From contig JAGOAF010000047.1 in the NCBI GenBank assembly GCA_017984035.1, positions 1 to 9,984 of the forward strand: DNA of 9,984 nucleotides, read 5' to 3'. A model generated the notes under the pieces. That model worked only from the letters and a program-made list of their open reading frames with translations, searched no databases and was not told where the DNA came from. This document shows positions 1 through 6,810 of the stretch, in pieces; position 1 is the stretch's first letter, and the number at the start of each line of letters is the position of its first letter. A program made the position numbers and the translations under genes. Source of the DNA: Flavobacterium sp. Its GTDB lineage: Bacteria > Bacteroidota > Bacteroidia > Flavobacteriales > Flavobacteriaceae.

Positions 1-624
1 GCTATTTTTTTATTGGGTGATTTATTTGATTTTTGGTTCGAATACAAAACGGTTGTTCCCAAAGGGTTTGTTCGTATTTTGGGCAAATTGGCCGAAATTC
101 GCGACAGCGGTATTCCTATTTATTTTTTTGTGGGCAACCACGATTTGTGGATGGAAGATTATTTTCAAAAAGAACTCAATATTCCGGTATACCGCGACAA
201 TCAAGAATTTACTTTTGGCAACAAAACGTTTTTAATAGGTCACGGCGATGGTAAAGGACCTGGAGATAAAGGGTACAAACGCATGAAAAAAGTGTTTACT
301 AATCCAGTAGCTAAATGGTTTTTCCGTTGGTTACATCCTGATTTGGGAGTAGGTCTAGCCCAATACCTTTCGGTAAAAAATAAATTGATTTCGGGTGCTG
401 AAGATGTCGTATTCTTAGGCGAAGCAAACGAATGGTTAATTCAATATGCCAAACGCAAATTGGAAACCAAACACTACAACTACCTTGTTTTTGGTCACCG
501 TCATTTACCAATGGTATTTCCTCTAGGTAATAATTCAGATTATGTGAATTTAGGCGATTGGATTACCTATTTTACTTACGGCGTTTTTGATGGAGATACT
601 TTCGAAATTAAGAAGTACAAATAA
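1..624 (+). CDS. lpxH: UDP-2,3-diacylglucosamine diphosphatase (LpxH-type metallophosphoesterase), 5' end outside the window
   Basis: This enzyme would remove UMP from UDP-2,3-diacylglucosamine to give lipid X, an early step of lipid A synthesis at the cytoplasmic face of the inner membrane. The frame is open from base 1, and 207 residues are visible. Metallophosphoesterase motifs appear in order: GDLFDFW (fragment residues 6-12), GNHD (45-48), GHGDG (80-84) and GHRH (165-168). These supply most of the dinuclear metal ligands. The first motif (D-x-H) must lie in the missing N-terminus, roughly 40-50 residues. A TTG at base 13 could be read as a start, but it falls inside the GDLFDFW strand and would remove conserved sequence, so the gene is partial rather than short. 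The FWFEYK stretch after the second motif is typical of Bacteroidota homologues. It ends with TAA and converges on the DUF2200 gene after only 9 bp. A broader metallophosphoesterase role is the main alternative. Confidence 0.88.
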   Translation, partial: AIFLLGDLFDFWFEYKTVVPKGFVRILGKLAEIRDSGIPIYFFVGNHDLWMEDYFQKELNIPVYRDNQEFTFGNKTFLIGHGDGKGPGDKGYKRMKKVFTNPVAKWFFRWLHPDLGVGLAQYLSVKNKLISGAEDVVFLGEANEWLIQYAKRKLETKHYNYLVFGHRHLPMVFPLGNNSDYVNLGDWITYFTYGVFDGDTFEIKKYK

Positions 625-633
625 TCCAAAGAT

Positions 634-996
634 TTACGCTCTAAGTATTTTTTCCATTTTTCTCCCTTTAGCCAATTCATCGACTAACTTATCCAAATAC
701 CGTACTTGTTTAGTTAATGAATTTTCAATGGCTTCAATTTTATAACCACAAATTGTTCCTGTAATTAATTGTGCTTTTGGATTCAACTGCACTCTTTCAA
801 AAAAGGTTGCAAATGTGACTTTTTCATCCATTAGATGGTAGAGCGTAGTATCATCAAACCCCGTTAGCCAAGTGATTACTTGATGTAATTCTTCCCTGGT
901 TCTACCTTTTCGTTCTACTTTTGCAAGATATAACGGGTAGACCGAGGCAAAAGTCATTTGGGCAATTCGTTCGTTATGTTCTGGGGTTGTATTCAT
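634..996 (-). CDS. DUF2200 family protein
   Basis: This is a 120-residue soluble protein that matches the DUF2200 family as I remember it. Characteristic blocks are MTFASVYPLYLAKVERKGRT (residues 14-33), a WLTGF motif (43-47), a central LNPKAQLITGTICGYKIE segment (71-88) and a charged C-terminus beginning RYLDKLVDELAKGRKMEK (99-116). The length is normal for the family. No catalytic motif, signal peptide or membrane segment is visible, and I know of no established function. The family is widespread but patchy, which would suit an accessory or stress-related role, but that is inference. The ATG start lies 23 bp downstream of the membrane-protein stop on the same strand, so the two may share a transcript. 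The stop lies 9 bp from the convergent lpxH stop, and no clear terminator hairpin separates them. Confidence 0.85.
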   Translation of the reverse strand: MNTTPEHNERIAQMTFASVYPLYLAKVERKGRTREELHQVITWLTGFDDTTLYHLMDEKVTFATFFERVQLNPKAQLITGTICGYKIEAIENSLTKQVRYLDKLVDELAKGRKMEKILRA

Positions 997-1019
997 AGCT
1001 GTTTTTGTAATTATAAATG

Positions 1020-1733
1020 CTAAATTAACTCAAAAAATTCAACATATACACCTAGAAGAATATGCCAAAACAAGTAATGACCAAGTCGAATAAATAGACA
1101 GCTTAAAAAACCATATTTTTTAAAGAAAAGAGCTTGTAAAAAGTTCATTAGAAAACCGGTACATAAAGAATATACAATGAAAAGAGTGCCCTCTGAAGGT
1201 AATTGCTCTAACGGTTCTCTAATTGCAGTTAAAACAGCAGCAATCCAAAAGAAATAATTGGAATAGCTATTCTTTTTTATAACTAAAGAAAGTAATAAGA
1301 TAAGTGATATAGGAATTAATCTATAAAAAACCTCAATTTCTAATGCGCCAGAAAAAAATAAAAAAAAAGAATAGGGAAATGGTTGTAAGTAGGGAGGAAG
1401 TGATGAATAAGGTTCTGGATGCATTACAATTTTTATCACAAAAATGTCAAGCAAGCCGAAAACAGCTCCTATTGCAATTGGAAGATATAGCTTGTGTTTG
1501 TTTGCAATTCTGTTCTCCCAAAAATTGGGTATTTGCAAACGGTCAAATAAAAATAAAAAAGGAATTCCTAAAAGCAGCAACAGAACATTAGAAGTATCCC
1601 AAATACGTAATAATTCAAATTCGTTTTTAATGGAATTACCATAGAAAATCCCAATAAGCGCAATTAATAAAAAACTGAGATAAATAAATAAATTTTTAGT
1701 TCCATTTTCAGGAATGTCCAAATTAAATTTCAT
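1020..1733 (-). CDS. Multi-pass membrane protein, possible degenerate CPBP-type (Abi/CAAX protease-like) protein
   Basis: This is a 237-residue, strongly hydrophobic protein with about six to eight membrane segments, roughly at residues 14-31, 48-64, 84-103, 121-153 (probably two), 159-172, 182-203 and 209-230. The segment ALEIEVFYRL (130-139) resembles motif 1 of CPBP intramembrane proteases (EExxxR), but the first glutamate of the aligned pair is Ile133, so only Glu134 and Arg138 fit. Two late histidines in LGHYLFWH (His219, His224) could be the later metal-ligand positions. I therefore suggest a distant or inactive CPBP relative; proteolysis is not shown. The frame can be extended to a TTG at 1760, but the ATG at 1733 begins a more natural sequence. 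Three sampled 60-base stretches are 25-32% GC, against 43-48% in stretches of the MFS and recJ genes, which suggests weaker constraint or a different history. The gene lies 78 bp after the MFS stop. Confidence 0.65.
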   Translation of the reverse strand: MKFNLDIPENGTKNLFIYLSFLLIALIGIFYGNSIKNEFELLRIWDTSNVLLLLLGIPFLFLFDRLQIPNFWENRIANKHKLYLPIAIGAVFGLLDIFVIKIVMHPEPYSSLPPYLQPFPYSFFLFFSGALEIEVFYRLIPISLILLLSLVIKKNSYSNYFFWIAAVLTAIREPLEQLPSEGTLFIVYSLCTGFLMNFLQALFFKKYGFLSCLFIRLGHYLFWHILLGVYVEFFELI

Positions 1734-1811
1734 AAATAATAATTTTTTAAGATTGAGCAATTAGTATTTCTAAATAAATAATTGTTACATACCAACCTAG
1801 AATTTATTAAT
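1734..1811. other. AT-rich spacer between MFS and membrane-protein genes
   Basis: This 78-bp, very AT-rich gap separates the MFS stop from the ATG of the membrane-protein gene. I see no strong stem followed by a T-run and no clean TTTG/TAnnTTTG promoter pair on the minus strand. Whether transcription continues from the recJ operon cannot be decided here. It is the largest gap in the minus-strand block, so it is the natural place for an operon boundary. Confidence 0.4.
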
Positions 1812-3083
1812 TTACTCCTCTTTTCGATGCTCTTCCAAGTCTTTTTCTAAATCCAAATTTCTAAAGGTGGGCGAAGAAATTCCTGTAATTAAAACAGTTA
1901 GTAATGTCATGCTTCCGCCAAAAACCACTGCGGTCACCGTCCCCATTAATTTTGCTGTTAATCCGCTTTCAAAAGCCCCCAATTCGTTAGACGAACCTAC
2001 AAAAATAGAATTCACTGCCGCTACTCTTCCACGCATATGATCGGGCGTTTTGAGTTGTAAAATCGTTTGACGAATCACCACCGAAATTCCATCGACTACA
2101 CCGCTCATAAACAAGGCAAAAACAGATACCCAGAAAATGGTAGATAATCCAAAGACAATGATACAAAGCCCAAAAGCAAATATAGCAACCAGCAATTTCA
2201 TTCCTGCATTTTTATTCAAAGGCACATAAGCCGAAACAAACATGGTTAAGAAGGCTCCAATGGCGGGCGCTGCGCGTAAAATTCCAAAACCCTCTGAACC
2301 TACTTTTAAAATATCTTGGGCAAAAATGGGTAACAAAGCAACGGCGCCTCCAAACAATACAGCAATCATATCTAAAGATAGCGCCCCTAAAATGGTTTTA
2401 TTTTGGAACACAAATTTGACTCCTTCTTTCAAACTTTGCATTACAGGTTCGCCAATTTTCGGATTCAAAATAGGTTTGGATTCAATTTTAGATAAAGCAA
2501 GTAGTGCAATTATTGCAAAGGCAACTACCGTACACATCGACCAATGAATCCCAATCCAAGTAATTAAAAATCCTGCTATGGCTGGCCCTAAAACAGAAGC
2601 GATTTGCCAAACGGAACTGCTCCAAGTAGCAGCATTGGAATAGGCCTTTTTCGGTACTATTTGAGACATTAATGAGAATACCGTTGGTCCTAAAAAGGAG
2701 CGAACTAATCCGCCTAAAAAGACCAAGAAATAAATGCTGTACAAAACAACTTGGGTAGTCCAACCATTTGTAATTGCTGGCCAAGTCAATAAAAACAAGC
2801 CAATACTAATCACCGAAAAACCTAAAATACACTTGAGCAGCATTCCTTTTTTCTCGTTTTGATCGACAATATGTCCTGCAAACAACGCCATCGAAACGGC
2901 AGGAATTATCTCCATAAGACCTATAATTCCTAGTGATAAAGCACTTTTAGTCAAGCTGTACACCTGCCATTCAATCACAATAAATTGCATGGACCAGGCA
3001 AAAACCATGGCGAACCGCAAGATTAAAAACACATTGAATTCTCGGTAGCGCAAGGCTTCGTAAGGGTCATTTTTTGGTTTCAT
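1812..3083 (-). CDS. MFS transporter, MFS_3/EntS-like exporter
   Basis: This is a 423-residue major facilitator protein with about twelve predicted membrane helices in two halves, joined by a cytoplasmic loop near residues 200-225. The loop between helices 2 and 3 carries a motif-A-like sequence, GHIVDQNEKKGML (70-82). The block RGRVAAVNSIFVGSSNELG (351-369) is typical of the MFS_3 branch, which includes the enterobactin exporter EntS. The likely role is proton-driven export of a small molecule across the inner membrane; the substrate cannot be read from the sequence. I start at the ATG at 3083 (MKPKNDPYEALRYREF), because the family normally begins with such a short cytoplasmic lead before helix 1. 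An ATG at 3131 would add 16 residues lying inside the 3' end of recJ. The chosen ATG overlaps the recJ stop by one base (TAATG), suggesting translational coupling. The C-terminus is a short charged tail. Confidence 0.88.
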   Translation of the reverse strand: MKPKNDPYEALRYREFNVFLILRFAMVFAWSMQFIVIEWQVYSLTKSALSLGIIGLMEIIPAVSMALFAGHIVDQNEKKGMLLKCILGFSVISIGLFLLTWPAITNGWTTQVVLYSIYFLVFLGGLVRSFLGPTVFSLMSQIVPKKAYSNAATWSSSVWQIASVLGPAIAGFLITWIGIHWSMCTVVAFAIIALLALSKIESKPILNPKIGEPVMQSLKEGVKFVFQNKTILGALSLDMIAVLFGGAVALLPIFAQDILKVGSEGFGILRAAPAIGAFLTMFVSAYVPLNKNAGMKLLVAIFAFGLCIIVFGLSTIFWVSVFALFMSGVVDGISVVIRQTILQLKTPDHMRGRVAAVNSIFVGSSNELGAFESGLTAKLMGTVTAVVFGGSMTLLTVLITGISSPTFRNLDLEKDLEEHRKEE

Positions 3084-4771
3084 TATTGAATGTCTTTTAG
3101 ACGGAGTTGTAGGCTTATTTGGCCGTTCCATTCGTTTTCATCAATGCAATAGGCCATTTTAAATTGCGCTCTATTGGCTACTAAATTTTTCTTGTTTGCT
3201 AAATTAAAACCTATAGCAGCAAAGCCTTCTGAATGGTGTTGTTTTACAAAAAGGCGAATGTGCTCTTCATGAGCCCCCATAAATTTCGGATATCCGGTAT
3301 CTATTACATTTTGAGTGGCAAAAACGGGTGTCATGTTTTGTGGGCCAAAAGGCTCAAACTGTTTTAAAATCCGCACGAGTTTTGGTGTGATTTCTGAAAA
3401 CTCAATTTCGGCATCGATCTCCATTTCGGGAGTGCGTAATTCAGGATTCATAGTTTCTCGAACTACTTTTTCAAAGGCGTTTTTGAAAGTCCCATAATTT
3501 TCTGCCTTCAAGGTCATTCCAGCCGCATACATATGTCCGCCAAATTGTTCCAAATGTTCCGAACAAGCCTCTAGCGCATTGTACACATCAAAACCGCGAA
3601 CTGAACGCGCCGAAGCGGCATAGTAATCCCCACTTTTGGTAAATACCAAAGTAGGTCTGTAGTAGGTTTCAATCAATCGTGAAGCTACAATTCCGATGAC
3701 CCCTTTGTGCCAATTTTCTTGAAAAACGACGGTCGTATATCGATCTTGTTCTTGGTTGTTTTCAATTTGTTGCAGTGCTTCTTGGGTAATTTGTTTGTCC
3801 AAACCTTTGCGTTCCGAATTGTAATCTTCAATTTCTTTCGCAAATTGTTGGGCTTGTTCCAAATTAAATTCGGTCAACAATTCCACCGCATGATTACCGT
3901 GTTTGATACGTCCGGCTGCATTAATTCGAGGTGCAATGACAAAAACTACATCGGTGATGCTGAGCGTTTGTTTTTTGATTTGTTGAATCAACGCTTTAAT
4001 TCCAGGACGCGGCGCTTCGTTGATGACTTGTAAACCAAAATGCGCTAACACTCGATTTTCTCCAGTTATAGGAACAATATCAGCGGCAATGGCGGTGGCA
4101 ACTAAATCCAAATACGGAATCAAATCATCCATAGTTTGATTATGATTTTGGCTCAAAGCCTGAATCAATTTGAAACCTACTCCGCAACCGCACAATTCGT
4201 CGTACGGATACCTACAATCGTCTCTTTTTGGATCGAGAACAGCTACTGCTTCTGGCAAGGAATCGCCCGGTCTGTGGTGATCACAAATAATAAAATCAAT
4301 ATGTTTTTCTTTGGCGTAAGCCACATGTTCAATCGATTTGATGCCGCAGTCCAAAGCAATAATCAACGAAAAACCATTGTCTTCGGCAAAGTCAATACCT
4401 TGAAAGGAAATGCCATACCCTTCGGCATAACGATCCGGAATATAGGTCGCAATGTTGGGATAAATACTTTTTAAATAGGATGAGACCAAAGAAACGGCAG
4501 TCGTTCCGTCAACGTCATAATCGCCAAAAACCAAAATATTTTCTTGGTTGACAATGGCTTGTTCAATTCGGTTGACAGCCACGTCCATGTCTTTCATCAA
4601 GAACGGATCGTGTAAATGATCGAGTGAGGGGCGAAAGAACGATTTGGCTTGATCATAAGTGGTAATGCCTCGCTGAAGCAATAAAGTGGCAATTAATCCA
4701 TCTACATTGAGTTCTTGCGCGAGTTGTGCTACTTCTTTTTGGGCGGGTTTTGGTTTAATAGTCCAACGCAT
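3083..4771 (-). CDS. recJ: Single-stranded-DNA-specific exonuclease RecJ
   Basis: RecJ degrades single-stranded DNA 5' to 3' and acts in recombination (RecF pathway), base-excision repair and mismatch repair. The 562-residue protein is of normal length and carries all DHH-family core motifs: GDYDVDG (83-89), LDCG (140-143), CDHH (163-166), LDLVATAIAADIVP (221-234) and RINAAGR (282-288). The DHHA1 domain follows, with NWHKGVIGIVASRL (353-366), ARSVRGFD (388-395) and the FGGHMYAAGM motif (410-419). A C-terminal OB-like region includes PFGPQNMTPVF (474-484). The catalytic aspartates and histidines look intact. The start is an ATG, and the N-terminal MRWTIKPKP is typical of Bacteroidota RecJ as I recall it. 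The gene starts 21 bp after the HopJ-family stop, and its TAA shares a base with the MFS ATG. I see no reason to doubt that it is functional. Confidence 0.97.
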   Translation of the reverse strand: MRWTIKPKPAQKEVAQLAQELNVDGLIATLLLQRGITTYDQAKSFFRPSLDHLHDPFLMKDMDVAVNRIEQAIVNQENILVFGDYDVDGTTAVSLVSSYLKSIYPNIATYIPDRYAEGYGISFQGIDFAEDNGFSLIIALDCGIKSIEHVAYAKEKHIDFIICDHHRPGDSLPEAVAVLDPKRDDCRYPYDELCGCGVGFKLIQALSQNHNQTMDDLIPYLDLVATAIAADIVPITGENRVLAHFGLQVINEAPRPGIKALIQQIKKQTLSITDVVFVIAPRINAAGRIKHGNHAVELLTEFNLEQAQQFAKEIEDYNSERKGLDKQITQEALQQIENNQEQDRYTTVVFQENWHKGVIGIVASRLIETYYRPTLVFTKSGDYYAASARSVRGFDVYNALEACSEHLEQFGGHMYAAGMTLKAENYGTFKNAFEKVVRETMNPELRTPEMEIDAEIEFSEITPKLVRILKQFEPFGPQNMTPVFATQNVIDTGYPKFMGAHEEHIRLFVKQHHSEGFAAIGFNLANKKNLVANRAQFKMAYCIDENEWNGQISLQLRLKDIQ

Positions 4772-4792
4772 ATCGATTTGGGATTTGGGGGT

Positions 4793-5137
4793 TTATTTCA
4801 ATGCTAATGCTTCGCCTTCAAATTGGATTCCGTCCCAACCCGATTGCATAAAATTGCGAATGTTTTGGTGGTTGGTTCCTTGAGGATCGCCTAGCACTTC
4901 TTCAAAATAATAGGCGCCGAAGCAAGCTAAAGTGGCTGCTTGGGATAGTTCTTGGATTTTGGCGAAAGCAAATAATTTACACGAACCTGAGTTTTCTCCT
5001 GCAGCATTGTGTTGGTTTCCATTTTGAAAAGCAGTAGGGGTAAAGTCGTAATTACTGTCAATTACTGCAATGGTTTCTGCAAAAGTTATTGCTTCGGGTG
5101 TTTGGATTAGTTTGTCTAAAAAATCGTGTATTATCAT
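4793..5137 (-). CDS. HopJ-type (PF08888-like) small protein
   Basis: This 114-residue soluble protein belongs to the family named after the Pseudomonas type III effector HopJ. The recognisable core is YDFTPTAFQNG (30-40) followed by NAAGENSGSCKLFAFAK (44-60), then ACFGAYYFEEVLG (71-83) and HQNIRNFMQSGWDGIQFEG (90-108). Length and block order suit the family. There is no signal peptide or membrane segment. The effector name should not be taken as function: homologues are common in free-living bacteria, and this copy sits among housekeeping genes with no secretion genes in the window. Conserved Cys53, His90 and several Asn/Glu residues could form a binding or catalytic site, but no activity is established to my knowledge. 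The ATG lies 1 bp after the rsmI stop (TAATATG), so it is very probably cotranslated with rsmI. recJ follows after 21 bp. Confidence 0.88.
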   Translation of the reverse strand: MIIHDFLDKLIQTPEAITFAETIAVIDSNYDFTPTAFQNGNQHNAAGENSGSCKLFAFAKIQELSQAATLACFGAYYFEEVLGDPQGTNHQNIRNFMQSGWDGIQFEGEALALK

Positions 5138-5138
5138 A

Positions 5139-5852
5139 TTATTCTTCTTCTGAAAATTTATTTTTCTTGGCCTCTTTTAGTACGGGTTTTCCACCCACAA
5201 CCACGACGATTTCGCCTCTTGGAGCCGTTTTATCAAAGTGGGCTAGTACCTCTTTCACAGTTCCTCTAACATTTTCTTCGTGGAGTTTGGATAATTCTCT
5301 GGATACCGAAACAGGTCGGTCTTCGCCAAAGTAAGTCATAAATTCGGCTAAAGTTTTAACTAATTTGTGTGGCGAAACATACAAAATCATCGTTCTAGTT
5401 TCTTCGGCTAAAGCCAAATAACGGGTTTGTCTTCCTTTTTTGTCAGGCAAAAAACCTTCAAAAACAAACTTATCGTTAGGCAAACCACTATTCACCAAAG
5501 CAGGTACAAAAGCTGTAGGACCAGGCAAACATTCCACTTCAATACCTTTTTCTATACAAGCACGGGTCAATAAAAAACCAGGATCTGAAATAGCTGGGGT
5601 TCCGGCATCCGAAATCAAGGCGATATTTTCTCCCGCTGCTAATCTCGCAATGACATTCTCCACCGTTTTGTGCTCATTGTGCATGTGGTGGCTGTGCATG
5701 TGCGTGCTGATCTCAAAATGCTTCAGTAATTTGCCGCTTGTACGAGTATCTTCAGCAAGAATTAAATCGACTTCTTTCAGGATGCGAATGGCACGAAAAG
5801 TCATGTCTTCAAGATTGCCTATAGGCGTAGGGACGATGTATAGTTTTGCCAT
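5139..5852 (-). CDS. rsmI: 16S rRNA (cytidine-1402-2'-O)-methyltransferase RsmI
   Basis: RsmI adds the 2'-O-methyl group to C1402 of 16S rRNA in the ribosomal P site, using S-adenosylmethionine, and works with RsmH on that nucleotide. The 237-residue protein has the tetrapyrrole-methylase fold signatures of the family: LYIVPTPIGNLEDMTFRA (4-21), AEDTRTSGKLLKHF (33-46), SDAGTPAISDPG (81-92), CLPGPTA (108-114), and the late FEGFLP (131-136) and SRELSKLHEE (184-193). All are intact. A histidine/methionine-rich run (residues 51-61) sits where many RsmI proteins have a HxHNE-type segment. The length is near the short end for the family (E. coli RsmI is about 286 residues, with an extra C-terminal domain). 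The last 15 or so residues are a charged tail. The ATG is 31 bp after the acidic-protein stop, and the HopJ-family gene follows after 1 bp, so the gene is internal to the operon. Confidence 0.95.
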   Translation of the reverse strand: MAKLYIVPTPIGNLEDMTFRAIRILKEVDLILAEDTRTSGKLLKHFEISTHMHSHHMHNEHKTVENVIARLAAGENIALISDAGTPAISDPGFLLTRACIEKGIEVECLPGPTAFVPALVNSGLPNDKFVFEGFLPDKKGRQTRYLALAEETRTMILYVSPHKLVKTLAEFMTYFGEDRPVSVSRELSKLHEENVRGTVKEVLAHFDKTAPRGEIVVVVGGKPVLKEAKKNKFSEEE

Positions 5853-5883
5853 TCGGTGCTAGAAATTCAATTAATAAAGGGAA

Positions 5884-6810
5884 TTACAAGAATTTTTTCT
5901 CGATAATTTCCATAAAACGTTCTTCGTATTCTTCTTTTCCTTCCCAGTTGTTGTAGTCTGGTTTTACCATATCTCGAATGAAATCGCGGGTTTCATAAAA
6001 TGTATTGAAGGTGATTAATTGGTTCAACACACGATTATAATCTTCGGGATCATTTCCGAATAGATGCTTAGTAAAGGCGATACGATCATTCAAATCAATA
6101 TTGATGCCTTTTGCTAATTTTTCGTTTAGGGACACCGATTTTGATTCTTCAACTTCTTCAGGAAGTTCTATTTCGTCAAGATCGAATGCCACTGTTTCAA
6201 GAACTGTTTCTGGCTTTTCGTCTTTTGGTGTTTCAAAAGCAGTACTTTCTACTTTTACAAAAAGGTCTTCGCTAAAATCGCCACCTATTAAGTCTTCAAA
6301 TGAAATTTGAACGGCTTCTTGTTTTGGCGCTTCTGCTATAATTTGCTCCTCTTCCTCTACTTCTTCTTTTTCTAATTCAAAAGCATGAATGAATGGCGCT
6401 TCAATTTCTTCTTCCTCTTCAACCTCTTCCTCCTCATCTTCTAAGGTTTCTAAATCGTCCTCTTCTTCAAAAAAAGCTTCCTCCAATTCAGTGATTTCCT
6501 CTTGTTCCTCTTCTTCCAAAACGAACTCTGGAGTAGCTTCTACTTCAGGAATTTCAATTTCTGCTATCGTGACAGCAACAGGCTCTTTATTTTCAATCGC
6601 TGCGAATGCTGCTTCGATTTTTTCTTCAATTGCTACCTGCCCAATGGTTGGTTTGCTCTCGCCAAAGTGGTCGTCAACAAATCGCAACAAAGCCAATTTC
6701 TCATATAATTTTTGCGATTCCAGATACAATTGATGGATATCAGACTTGTTCTTTAATTGTAAAATTCGGTGTGCAATGCTGATTAAATCGGCTTCCAATC
6801 TCTTTTTCAT
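5884..6810 (-). CDS. Conserved acidic protein of unknown function, first gene of the rsmI-recJ operon
   Basis: I recognise this 308-residue protein only as a conserved hypothetical of Bacteroidota; no function is known to me. It has three parts. An N-terminal helical segment (1-75) includes LISIAHRILQLKNKSDIHQL (9-28). A long low-complexity linker (about 80-222) is packed with Glu and Asp and includes runs of four to six acidic residues near 117-136. A compact C-terminal domain (227-307) begins SLNEKLAKGINIDLNDRIAF (227-246), contains KHLFGNDPEDYNRVL (248-262) and DMVKPDYNNWEGKEEYEERF (280-299), and looks like the conserved core. There is no signal peptide, membrane helix or catalytic motif. 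The layout suggests an adaptor or scaffold: two helical ends joined by a flexible, highly charged tether. It starts at the edge of the divergent region shared with tdk and is followed by rsmI after 31 bp, so it probably leads that operon. Confidence 0.82.
   Translation of the reverse strand: MKKRLEADLISIAHRILQLKNKSDIHQLYLESQKLYEKLALLRFVDDHFGESKPTIGQVAIEEKIEAAFAAIENKEPVAVTIAEIEIPEVEATPEFVLEEEEQEEITELEEAFFEEEDDLETLEDEEEEVEEEEEIEAPFIHAFELEKEEVEEEEQIIAEAPKQEAVQISFEDLIGGDFSEDLFVKVESTAFETPKDEKPETVLETVAFDLDEIELPEEVEESKSVSLNEKLAKGINIDLNDRIAFTKHLFGNDPEDYNRVLNQLITFNTFYETRDFIRDMVKPDYNNWEGKEEYEERFMEIIEKKFL
6337..6519. repeat. Pyrimidine-rich low-complexity tract encoding the acidic linker
   Basis: The + strand here is dominated by irregular TTC/CTC/TCT triplets; the coding minus strand reads GAA/GAG/GAT. 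It encodes the densest part of the acidic linker (residues 98-158 of the protein on the minus strand). The repeat is imperfect and stays in frame, so any slippage gaining or losing whole triplets would change linker length without breaking the gene. Confidence 0.7.

Noticed and set aside
13..15. TTG as a real start for the first gene
   Set aside because: The upstream codons (Ala-Ile-Phe-Leu) continue the conserved strand before GDLFDFW, so the gene is cut by the window edge.
625..633. Terminator between the convergent lpxH and DUF2200 genes
   Set aside because: The gap is nine bases and I see no stem with a T-run in it or in the adjoining coding ends.
1343..1644. Open frames on the + strand inside the membrane-protein gene
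   Set aside because: They are lysine/serine-rich translations of AT-rich antisense sequence with no recognisable motif.
1734..1760. TTG at 1760 as the start of the membrane protein
   Set aside because: The ATG at 1733 gives a complete protein, and the nine extra residues show no conserved feature I recognise.
3084..3131. Upstream ATG at 3131 extending the MFS protein by 16 residues
   Set aside because: The extension lies inside recJ and adds a non-hydrophobic Pro/Lys-rich leader; the ATG at 3083 overlaps the recJ stop as TAATG and fits the family start.
6389..6733. Serine-rich + strand open frame opposite the acidic protein
   Set aside because: It is the antisense reading of the GAA/GAG-rich linker, which turns Glu codons into Ser codons; it has no start context or motif.
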